From JBBTDV01 sp038042605 (lineage in GTDB: Bacteria > Bdellovibrionota > UBA1018): a stretch of 27,110 bases of DNA. A model generated the notes under the pieces. The model was given only the letters and a program-made list of their open reading frames with translations. It was not told the origin of the DNA and did no database searches. The stretch covers positions 1 to 27,110 of the forward strand of contig CAYHPW010000035.1 of the NCBI GenBank assembly GCA_964358645.1, given 5' to 3'. Positions 1-7,500 of this stretch are shown here, piece by piece; the first letter of the stretch is position 1, and the number at the start of each line of letters is the position of its first letter. The position numbers were made by a program, and so were the translations under genes.

Positions 1-857
1 CAACCGCTGTCAGCATAAACCTTGGCTGTGGAGCCAACCTCAAGCACATCACCGGGGATCGTGATTTGAGGAGTGCTGTCATTTGACGTTGCGCCGTTTG
101 CGGGACTTGAAAGCGTCCACCCACTTGGGCTGCTCGGCGTTTGCGTATCCCTCACCCATTGCTGGGCTATAGAGCTTGACGTATTACCAGCCACATCAGT
201 CTGTGTAATAGAGAAATTATATGTCCCATCCACATCCTTACCGATGCTGAAACTATAAGCACCGCTTTCACAAACCGCGGTCATCGTCGCCGCTACATCA
301 CCACTTAACCCAACCGTGGTACCACTCTCACAGCTTCCGCTGATACTTAGTGTGGAAGCACTTGAGTAATGCTCAGCAAGCACCGGCAACGTTACTACAG
401 GCGCCGCCGGTGCCGTTGCATCAAGCACGTACTCGAGTTCATCGGAGCAACTCGTAACTCCACTTGGTGATGTAACCATCACCCTTAAGTCGTATGTCTT
501 GTCCCCACCGGTAAGGTCCAAAGAATCGATTGTAACGCTGCTGCCAGTTGAAGTTACGGATTTTATCACGCTGCCACCGTTACATGACGAATCAGCTCCC
601 TCCAGAATTTCAACAATATACCCATCGCTTAAATTACCTACTTCAAACGAAGGCGTCTGGTCGTTGGATGTGCTAAATATTCCAGCCTGTAATTTAAATT
701 CAGGCACTGTAATGGATCCAGTACCTATTGGTAGTTTACTCTGATTAATGGGCTCCACCGTGCAGCCGACCACAAAAGAACCAAAAGACAGGCAAACCAC
801 ACCCATCACATAGGCTACAACATCAATGCGTAGTATTCTTACAGTGGCCTTATTCAT
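1..857 (-). CDS. Ig-like-domain surface lipoprotein, N-terminal part (runs off left edge)
   Basis: The reverse strand is open from an ATG at 857 to the window edge (about 285 codons); the C-terminus lies outside. The N-terminus has a hydrophobic stretch ending in FVVGC, a lipobox-like motif with Cys32, so the protein is probably a lipoprotein, although the region before the hydrophobic stretch is long. After it come beta-rich, Ser/Thr/Gly-rich segments. One segment reads TPQITIPGDVLEVGSTAK, typical of repeated bacterial Ig-like domains in adhesins or large surface proteins. A weak purine-rich RBS (GTGAGA) precedes the start. The gene diverges from the MobA/MobB pair across a 360-bp AT-rich gap. 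No specific function can be assigned. The family call rests on visible composition and repeat style. Confidence 0.75.
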   Translation of the reverse strand, partial: MNKATVRILRIDVVAYVMGVVCLSFGSFVVGCTVEPINQSKLPIGTGSITVPEFKLQAGIFSTSNDQTPSFEVGNLSDGYIVEILEGADSSCNGGSVIKSVTSTGSSVTIDSLDLTGGDKTYDLRVMVTSPSGVTSCSDELEYVLDATAPAAPVVTLPVLAEHYSSASTLSISGSCESGTTVGLSGDVAATMTAVCESGAYSFSIGKDVDGTYNFSITQTDVAGNTSSSIAQQWVRDTQTPSSPSGWTLSSPANGATSNDSTPQITIPGDVLEVGSTAKVYADSG

Positions 858-1217
858 TCTCACTTACGTCCCGCAGCGCTAAATCAACGCTATTTAAATA
901 TTATAAAGGTAAACTTAGCGGACAGCAAGATGTGTCATCTTAATACAAAATATAATGTGTCAAAAATGACATGCGTTATTGGCACAAATTGAATTTAAGG
1001 CACATATCCCTGCGGGCATCAGATTTTCTCCAGGTCATTTTTTCTGTCATCCTTAAACCAAACCCCGCTGACACACTCACTCACTGCGAAAATTATATCA
1101 TGTCTTATATCTACATGTTATGTTTTTAAACATAATATTATCATTAGTTTTTATGTCTTTAACAATAATGCCATTGCCTTTATTTATTATTTTATACATA
1201 ATATTTTTGAGGAATAT
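858..1217. other. AT-rich divergent intergenic region
   Basis: This 360-bp gap separates the leftward lipoprotein gene from the rightward MobA gene and must hold both promoters. The right half is strongly AT-rich and contains three operator-like repeats, listed separately. The left half contains a short TGTCATTTTTGACA-like feature around 950-972 (tgtgtcaaaaatgacatg), which is an imperfect inverted repeat. No promoter hexamers could be assigned with confidence. Confidence 0.5.
1118..1201. promoter_or_regulatory. Three operator-like 18-bp repeats spaced exactly 33 bp apart
   Basis: Copy 1 (1118-1135) is TTATGTTTTTAAACATAA, with perfect 8-bp inverted arms around a TT centre. Copy 2 (1151-1168, TTATGTCTTTAACAATAA) and copy 3 (1184-1201, TTATTATTTTATACATAA) each match copy 1 at 15 of 18 positions. 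Starts are 33 bp apart both times, close to three helical turns. Copy 3 ends 16 bp before the MobA start codon. The inference is that the HTH protein encoded next door binds here and represses its own operon. AT-richness inflates chance similarity, but the identical spacing argues against chance. Confidence 0.6.
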
Positions 1218-1664
1218 ATGAAGCCACAAAACCCGCTCGCAATAACTCAAGTGAACCGCCGATTAAGCGCCATAAGAAAGATACTCCCATACACTAAAGT
1301 GCGACCTGGGTGGATCCGCTATATTCGCAGCTCGCTCAATATGACTCTCAAACAGCTTGCGGACAGAACCAGCCTTTCATTATCATCCATAGCACAAGCA
1401 GAGCGCAGCGAAGCTGCCGGCCGAGCATCCATCGCAACACTTAAAAAGATGGCGAATGCCATGGAATGTGAGTTTGTATATGCGTTCGTCCCGAGAACCG
1501 GCATCGACGAACTTATAAAACAAGCGGCGCGAGCGAAAGCGAAGCGTACCTTGGTATCCGCAGACGTTCACATGACCTTAGAAGATCAACGTGTCGAACA
1601 ATCGATGCAAAAACGGGTAGAGCTTCTGGCCAAAAAGCTCCTGGAGAAAGGCGATGTCTGGTGA
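1218..1664 (+). CDS. Mobile mystery protein A-type XRE regulator
   Basis: A 148-residue protein whose central part (about residues 41-85) is an XRE/Cro-type helix-turn-helix, reading LKQLADRTSLSLSSIAQAE then a second helix around TLKKMANAM. The rest is basic and helical. Size, the HTH position and the Fic-domain partner directly downstream fit the 'mobile mystery protein A' family, which is found next to protein B on mobile or variable loci. An RBS (TGAGGA at 1208-1213) sits 4 nt ahead of ATG 1218. Its stop overlaps the GTG start of the Fic gene by 4 nt, implying coupled translation. By analogy with toxin-antitoxin operons it is probably the DNA-binding autorepressor and perhaps the antitoxin. 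The neutralising role is inference. Confidence 0.8.
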   Translation: MKPQNPLAITQVNRRLSAIRKILPYTKVRPGWIRYIRSSLNMTLKQLADRTSLSLSSIAQAERSEAAGRASIATLKKMANAMECEFVYAFVPRTGIDELIKQAARAKAKRTLVSADVHMTLEDQRVEQSMQKRVELLAKKLLEKGDVW

Positions 1665-2257
1665 GTAACTTCCTATTCAAAGACCGCGACGGCCGAACTC
1701 CCCTTCCTCCCGAACTCCAAAAAGGACTTAAGCCAAAACACATCCAAACCGTGGGGGAACTCGACGAATACGAAGAACAAAATATCGCTGATGGTCTTTT
1801 GTGGTTGGCCAACCAGAGTGATGCCGGGATCACATATAACTTTTGGCTCAAATTACATAAAAAGCTCTTTTACAACGTTTGGGAATGGGCCGGTAAAGTT
1901 CGAGCTCACGAACTCAACAATCCCGATTTTCACGAACCTCACCGAATCTGGACAAGCCTGCGGCAGCTTGAAGGTGATCTCGCATATTGGTTGAAGGAGA
2001 AAATATTTACGGAGCAAGAAATAGCGGCACGATTTCATGAGCAGATTGAAACTATTCACCCCTTTACAAATGGGAACGGAAGGTTCGGAAGAATCATAGT
2101 CGAGCATTTATGCGTAAAGAATGGCTGGACTGTTCCCACCTGGGGAACAGCATTAAAAGACATACCGGTTAAGCGACGAAAACAATATATCGCAGCGCTA
2201 GATAAAGCGCGAAAAACTCGAAGTTATAAAACACTTATTGCATTCATGTATTCATAG
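1661..2257 (+). CDS. Mobile mystery protein B-type Fic-domain protein
   Basis: A 198-residue protein with a Fic core. The active-site loop HPFTNGNGRFGR is at residues 133-144, with catalytic-position His133. Canonical AMP-transferring Fic enzymes have HxFx(D/E)GNGRxxR; here the acidic metal-binding residue is Asn, which from memory is usual for the mobile mystery B group rather than a fresh mutation. The N-terminal segment (ELDEYEEQNIADGLLWL) precedes the Fic helices as in that family. I see no clear (S/T)xxxE(G/N) inhibitory motif. The start is GTG at 1661, inside the end of the upstream gene. An in-frame ATG is not available closer. Likely a cytoplasmic NMP-transferase-like or toxin-like protein controlled by its partner. 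The target is unknown. Confidence 0.82.
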   Translation: MSNFLFKDRDGRTPLPPELQKGLKPKHIQTVGELDEYEEQNIADGLLWLANQSDAGITYNFWLKLHKKLFYNVWEWAGKVRAHELNNPDFHEPHRIWTSLRQLEGDLAYWLKEKIFTEQEIAARFHEQIETIHPFTNGNGRFGRIIVEHLCVKNGWTVPTWGTALKDIPVKRRKQYIAALDKARKTRSYKTLIAFMYS

Positions 2258-2303
2258 GAAAGTCATATCATCAGCAGGAAAGCAGTGTGCGAATAAAGAA
2301 AAA

Positions 2304-2999
2304 CTATTCGCCACACGTCCGGTTCACACAAATCCCAAGCAATGAGGCCCAGTCGAGTTCTGGAGTGGAGTTTTGAACAGAAGGGAATTGAGGATCGGTT
2401 AGCGGTTTTTTTGAGCAGTAAGATTCGAAGTAGTCATTGTTTTTCTTGAACGCCTGCTTCCCATAACGCGTCAACAAGGGGGTTGATTCAGTCATGCGAT
2501 GGGTATGAATCGCCATTACCATTTCACGGATTGAAGAATCATACACTTGCCATGGTGAAAAATTATGGGCTGTTATCGTAAAGGCACCAGGGGGATAGCC
2601 GAATTGCGGCCTGTTGTTGTAATGGATCCGGTGCCATCCATGTAGGTACTCAAGACTGGGTAGTTCTTTTTATTGTTGTACACCACTTTGCCAACTTGGG
2701 CTGCGAAGGCTTGCATTTGTAAGCTTGAGGGGAAAGATAATTTGAAAAAATTGTTTTTAATGTGCCTGACTTCATAGAGCGTATCAAATGAGTTGGTGAA
2801 TCTCCCGGCCGCATGTGAAACATCCCAGCCTATCTCGAACGCCTGATCGGAGCTGACGGATGTATCTGGTTTTAAACATTTTCCCAGGGTATTTATTTTT
2901 CACATGCTTGAGGTCTAGTTTGCGTGGATTAGCCTCACAAGTAACGTGCGGGTATTGCAAGAAAGCTTTTTATCGGTTCAAACTTACCTCATGACCTGA
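2304..2999 (-). pseudogene. Frame-broken remnant of an unrecognised protein gene
   Basis: Three reading frames on the minus strand join into one protein-like sequence. From upstream: GHEVSLNR, an in-frame TAA (2972-2970), then KAFLQYPHVTCEANPRKLDL up to about 2885. Next, after a shift near the AAAA run, KPDTSVSSDQAFEIGWDV continues to about 2640. A second shift then leads to HGWHRIHYNNRPQFGYPPG through to the stop at 2304. The composition is natural throughout and the frames abut without overlap, which is what indels in a single gene produce. No family was recognised. The 5' end lies close to the inverted-repeat element at 3051, so insertion may have contributed to decay. Only the last 80 residues remain as an open frame with an ATG, and that piece is unlikely to be a gene on its own. 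Confidence 0.55.
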
Positions 3000-3050
3000 G
3001 GCAATGGTGTATTAGGCGCTTGGGGGACGAAACTACTTAAAGGAGTGTGA

Positions 3051-3075
3051 GGGGGCTGTTGCCGAATGGGCATTT
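3051..3075 (+). repeat. Left terminal inverted repeat
   Basis: 25 bp, perfectly inverted relative to 3202-3226. Read outward (minus strand) it contains an ATG followed by CCCATTCGGCAACAG. Confidence 0.8.
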
Positions 3076-3201
3076 CTTTGAATTTTGTAAAAAATTAGTC
3101 TCATTTTTTATTTTTAGAAGAAGATTTGAATTTTTTACCTAAATATTTTCTTTTAGCGACATTGATAAAATCTAAATCAATCCCTGCTGTTTGCCACAAA
3201 A

Positions 3202-3226
3202 AAATGCCCATTCGGCAACAGCCCCC
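3202..3226 (-). repeat. Right terminal inverted repeat
   Basis: 25 bp, perfectly inverted relative to 3051-3075. Read outward (plus strand) it also supplies an ATG. Confidence 0.8.
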
Positions 3227-3325
3227 TTTGATGCCGTAAAACTTGACGTGGATTTAGAAAAACGTTCTGGGCACTGGGAAAGATTGCTGGCTTTAATTGA
3301 GCTGACAAAATTTAGACAGAAATAG
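3227..3325 (+). pseudogene. Possible C-terminal coding fragment abutting the MITE
   Basis: Directly after the right terminal repeat, a plus-strand frame reads FDAVKLDVDLEKRSGHWERL and continues to a TAG at 3323-3325 (about 32 residues). The residue mix is that of a genuine helical protein C-terminus. There is no start or upstream body because the element sits there. No family was recognised. It may be the tail of a gene cut off by insertion or deletion, or a chance frame. It is antisense to nothing annotated, and the next gene ends at 3374 on the other strand. Confidence 0.25.
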
Positions 3326-3373
3326 CGGCGCGTTAAATAAAACCTTTTCCTATGTTTCTCTTCACGGTTAATC

Positions 3374-4420
3374 CTATGGCGCAGACATTGCCCATCGGAG
3401 CAGCTTAAGTACTTCGGATCTGCATCGCGGTGGAGTGTTGGCCATATCTGTGGCTCTATCGAGCAGTTTGACACGCTTGGTGTAAGTAAGATTGGGGTTA
3501 GAGTTCAGCTCTCTTTTTATGGGTCCGTAGTTGTCTACATCCTTAAAGACGCCAGTAAGTGTTTTCATGCGCTTAAGCAGGTCAGAAAAAATGCCTTTTT
3601 TTATCCATCTTAACATTGCGTCGTCATCTAGAACGGCGACAAGTTGATCATTAGTGTGGTTTGTGTGAGTAATCATCTCCATCGTAGGGTCTGATCTATC
3701 GAAGACTTGCTGAGAGAATACATCTTTGATTTTTATCGCTGAAGGCTGTAGTACCTTACCGAAACGGAACGGCCTTCTTATTAGGTCGAACTCATCAACC
3801 TCTAGAACGAATATGTAGCCACTATTTAATGCAGAACGGGCGAATCTTCGCGCAACGTGGTATTGTTCGGTGAATGACTGAAAGGGTGAATTTTCCCTGG
3901 CCCCTGCCAATCCCTGCTGTTTTAGATCGTCAGGTGATTGTATATGGGCTAAGGCCTTGATCCCGAACTCTTGGATGATGCTATCACCACGCTGGCCGAG
4001 ACCTTCGGCCAGAATCTTCTTTAAGCTAGCCTCTGCATTTTCGAACGTTATACCTCGGAAGACCAGTGTTTTGCCTAGATGGTTTTTAAACCCACTCAAT
4101 ACGAATTTTGAATCAGCTCTTTTGACTCGGGGTATGGTTTTATAGAATTCCGAGAATTTTTCTGCGCGACAAAGCACCTCTGGCAACGCAAGAAACCTTG
4201 CTGCCTCCTCGGGTACCACCTTAAAGGCATGATCCACTATAGATGCACCATAATAGCGCCGTAGCACCTCTATGAGTTTGTTTGTTTCAATATGCCCATG
4301 TAGTTGTGACTTTAGCGGCGCAAGTCTGTCAGGGATAAACTCCCAGCCAGTGGGAGCCGTGTACGCCCCAACAGAAACAATGGAGCATGCCAGAATGAAC
4401 CATGATAAAAACGCACGCAT
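3374..4420 (-). CDS. Secreted protein with ADP-ribosyltransferase-like residue pattern
   Basis: A 348-residue protein. The N-terminus is a signal peptide (MRAFLSWFILACSIVSVGA); Cys12 after ILA could make it a lipoprotein, though the region before it is short. The central part resembles the R-S-E ADP-ribosyltransferase fold. LVFRG gives Arg122, the segment FQSFTEQYHVARRFA gives a Ser-x-Thr strand at 182-184, GYIFVLEVDEFDLI follows as the next strand, and MEMITHTN supplies Glu248 as the candidate catalytic glutamate. Spacing and order fit ART toxins, but this is motif reading, not a family match. No clear RBS precedes ATG 4420. It lies 146 bp downstream of the glycogen cluster on the same strand, beside the MITE, in a region that looks acquired. 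Function is unproven. Confidence 0.62.
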   Translation of the reverse strand: MRAFLSWFILACSIVSVGAYTAPTGWEFIPDRLAPLKSQLHGHIETNKLIEVLRRYYGASIVDHAFKVVPEEAARFLALPEVLCRAEKFSEFYKTIPRVKRADSKFVLSGFKNHLGKTLVFRGITFENAEASLKKILAEGLGQRGDSIIQEFGIKALAHIQSPDDLKQQGLAGARENSPFQSFTEQYHVARRFARSALNSGYIFVLEVDEFDLIRRPFRFGKVLQPSAIKIKDVFSQQVFDRSDPTMEMITHTNHTNDQLVAVLDDDAMLRWIKKGIFSDLLKRMKTLTGVFKDVDNYGPIKRELNSNPNLTYTKRVKLLDRATDMANTPPRCRSEVLKLLRWAMSAP

Positions 4421-4490
4421 CTAAAATGAGTTTAACATCTCATAAGAATAATGGATATATGGGCGTAGGCAGCGATTCGCCACAAGTAAT

Positions 4491-4536
4491 ATTGAGCAAT
4501 AAATTGATTCATTATATTGCTCAATTTTGCTCAATT
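4491..4536. repeat. 11-bp inverted repeat and adjacent 10-bp tandem repeat upstream of the ART-like gene
   Basis: ATTGAGCAATA at 4491-4501 is the inverse of TATTGCTCAAT at 4515-4525. The unit TTGCTCAATT is then repeated head to tail at 4517-4526 and 4527-4536, with a degenerate third unit (TTAGCTCATG) further on. It sits between the start of the ART-like gene and the end of the GT3-GT35 fusion gene. It could be an operator for the former or a weak hairpin ending the glycogen transcript. There is no clear T-tract, so an operator is slightly more likely. Confidence 0.4.
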
Positions 4537-4566
4537 CGCTACAATTTAGCTCATGCTGGTTTTACG

Positions 4567-7500
4567 TCACAGCCATTTGACCAGACTATGCGTCACCTGC
4601 AACTCTTCTCCACCGCTGTAATAATAGCTTGGCATGACTCTTATGCCGATGGAATATGGCCCGGATTCTTCGCAAGATATCTCAGCTTCCCAAGAGCTTG
4701 CGAAACTGGAACTGTGGCCATTGCTTATGTTTGACATCGTAAACGCCTTTAGCTGGTGCAGCCTGCCGTCAGGCAGTGATCGCCCCAGTACGGCCTGTAC
4801 CACGAGGTCGCCAACATCAAGATTGGGATGGTTAAGGTCTATTTTTATATTTATCGGTTGGTTGATAAGTACTTTTTCGCGCTCGAGTCCTTCCATTCTG
4901 ACGTTCGTGCATCCGATTGAAGACCATTCGCTGGTAAGTCTCTTCTTGGCTTCACATAGTTCGGTAAGAGCGGCAAAACCATTGGCGTTCAATGTGTTGG
5001 CATTTTCAACAGCGGGTAAATACATCTGCTCGTTGTATTCCTTCAACATCCTTGCTGATGAAAATCTCGGGATTATAGATGCCATGGACTCCTTCATCAA
5101 GTGGACCCACTCGGCGGGGACACCTGCCGCGGAGCGGTCATAGAACATCGGCATTATTTCATGTTCCAACAGGGCATATATCCTTGCGCTGTCATACTCG
5201 TTTTGGAAGTCCTGCGGATTTTCCTGGTTCTCGTCGGCGATTATCCAGCCGTTTTTGCCGTTAAAACCTTCAACCCACCACCCGTCGGCGACGCTGAGGT
5301 TGATGCAGCCGTTGATACCGGCCTTCATTCCAGATGTGCCGCTGGCCTCAAGGGGGCGAGTTGGTGTGTTGAGCCATACGTCACAGCCCGAGACCATCAG
5401 TTGCGCGACTTCGAAATCATAATTTTCCACGAACAGTATTTTTCCGACGAACTGTGGTTGCCTGGACATTTCTATCACTTTTCTAATCAATGCCTGGCCT
5501 ATCCCGTCCGATGGGTGGGATTTGCCTGAAAAAAGGAAGATCAGCGGTTTTCCTTGTGAAAGTAATTTTTCTAGCCTGGCCATGTTGTGGAAAAGCAGAT
5601 TTGCCCTCTTATAGGGAGCGAAGCGCCTGGCGAAGCCCATGATTAGAGGATCTTTGTCCAGGTTGGAAAGCGCTATCGCTAGGTGCGCAGGATCTTCGCG
5701 CCGCTGTTTGAAAGTTTCTTCAAGATGGATCCTGAGCCAGTCTATGAGACGTCTTTTGACTGCTAGGTGGGTTTGCCAGACAAGCTTGTTGTCCAGCTCG
5801 AGGGCGCTTTTCCAGAAATTCTTGTCGGCGAGCATTTTCCGCCAATTAACACCGATGTGTTTTGTAAAAACCTGTTGCCACTCCGGAGCGAGCCACGTCG
5901 GTACATGTACGCCGTTAGTGATACTTTTTATTGGGACTTCAAACTCGTGAAAATCCGGATAAAATTCTCTGAACATCCGGCGGGATATTTTTCCGTGCAC
6001 CTGGCTTACACCATTGACCCTGTTGCTGCCGTGCAGGCACAGATATGTCATTGAGAAATTTCTATTGTCCGTTGTTTGCGGCGTGTTTCCAAGGCTGAGC
6101 AGCGATGACCAGTCTTTCTTAAGTGCTTCACCGAATGGCTGTAAATAAGGCTTAATTACTTCTTCCGGGAACTGGTCATGACCCGCGGGTACCGGTGTGT
6201 GAGTTGTAAATATGGAGGTTTGGCGGATGTATTCCATGGCTTCGTGGTACTCAAGCTTATATTGAGTGACAAGTTCAACCAGGCGGGCAAGTACTAGAAA
6301 CGCGCTATGGCCTTCGTTCATGTGGTACACGAGCGGCGAGATCCCCAGCATCCGGAGCAGCTTGAGACCGCCGATTCCAAGTATGATTTCCTGCTTAAGC
6401 CTGTGTGTAAGATCGCCGCCGTAAAGATTATTGGTGATGGCGCGGTCTTTTGCGCGGTTTGCGCCGAAATCCGTGTCAAGAAGGTATAGCCCAACGTTCC
6501 CAACTGTGACTTTCCAAACTCTCGCGTGGACAGGCCCGTGCGGGAACGGGATGCTCACGACTATTGGCGTGCCGTCGGCGCTGCACGCCGGCTGCATCGG
6601 CATGGAATAAAAATCATTTTTTTCGTATTCATGTTCCTGGTTACCGTCACGGTTGATCCTCTGGCGGAAATAGCCAAGATTGTAAGCCAGGCCGATCGCG
6701 CACAGAGGTATCTTCATGTCACTTGCAGTCTTAAGAAGGTCACCGGCAAGAATTCCAAGGCCACCGGAATAGAATTTCAAGCATGAGGCTAGCCCGTATT
6801 CCGCGCAGAAAAACGCGATTTGTGGTTCAGCCTTTGTGTTCATTTGGTGCCTTTCGAGTTTGGAAAGGACCTTCTTCAACTTGTGCATGTATTTCTTGGA
6901 ACCGGAAGCCGATTCGAGGACTTCCAGCTTCACGTAATCAAGGAACATTGACGGGTTATGCCCGAGCTTGGACCATAGTTCAGGATCAAGAGTTGAAAAT
7001 AGTTGAACGGCTTCAGGATGCCATGACCACCAAATATTGCGGGCAAGCGTGCGCACATCTTCCAGGTTTTTTGGAATTTGGTTAAGGACGGTAAATTTAC
7101 GCATATGAGTCTGCGGGTCGAAATACCGGCTCCCCTCCGATATACGCCCTATGTTGTGGGTGGATTCCGGGTCGGTGCGTTCGAGGGCTTTTTTTAAAGC
7201 TATGCCATGAGCCTTGAAATATGCTTTTGCCCACTCGGACCATGAGGCTTGTTTGGCTAAGGTGTGGGCGGCTTTCTTGAGGGCCTGTGATTCCTTCGGT
7301 GGAGCTTTGAATACTTCCAACAGATGATCAGCAAGTTGCTGCACGGAGTGCTCGTCTTTTTGGCATTCCTTGCGGTCTAGGACGAATACGCCGGTTTTTT
7401 TCCAAGGCCCGAGATCCTTGGCCCAGATGCCGAAGCCCGCGAGGTCCGACGTGATCGTTGGCACGCCGAAGGAGATGCTTTCCATCGGAGTGTAACCCCA

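Larger units (their letters stand above)
3051..3226. mobile_element. MITE-like element with perfect 25-bp terminal inverted repeats
   Basis: The left end (3051-3075) begins GGGGGCTGTTGCCGAATG and the right end (3202-3226) is its exact reverse complement over 25 bp. The 126-bp interior is AT-rich and too short for a transposase. No obvious target-site duplication is seen: the flanks are GTGA on the left and TTTG on the right. This is the form of a non-autonomous miniature transposon mobilised by a transposase elsewhere. I cannot assign the IS family from the ends alone. A 17-bp piece of the same terminus recurs at 17304-17320. Confidence 0.72.

Noticed and set aside
499..744. Plus-strand open frame of 81 codons at the left end
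   Set aside because: It is antisense to the Ig-like lipoprotein frame on the minus strand, which continues to the window edge with natural composition and a lipobox.
3172..3474. 100-codon minus-strand frame overlapping the ART-like gene and the MITE right end
   Set aside because: Composition is unnatural, it crosses the terminal repeat, and it overlaps the better-supported 3374-4420 gene in another frame.
4491..4525. Rho-independent terminator of the glycogen operon
   Set aside because: The stem is AT-rich with a 13-base loop and no T-tract follows, so an operator-like role is at least as likely.
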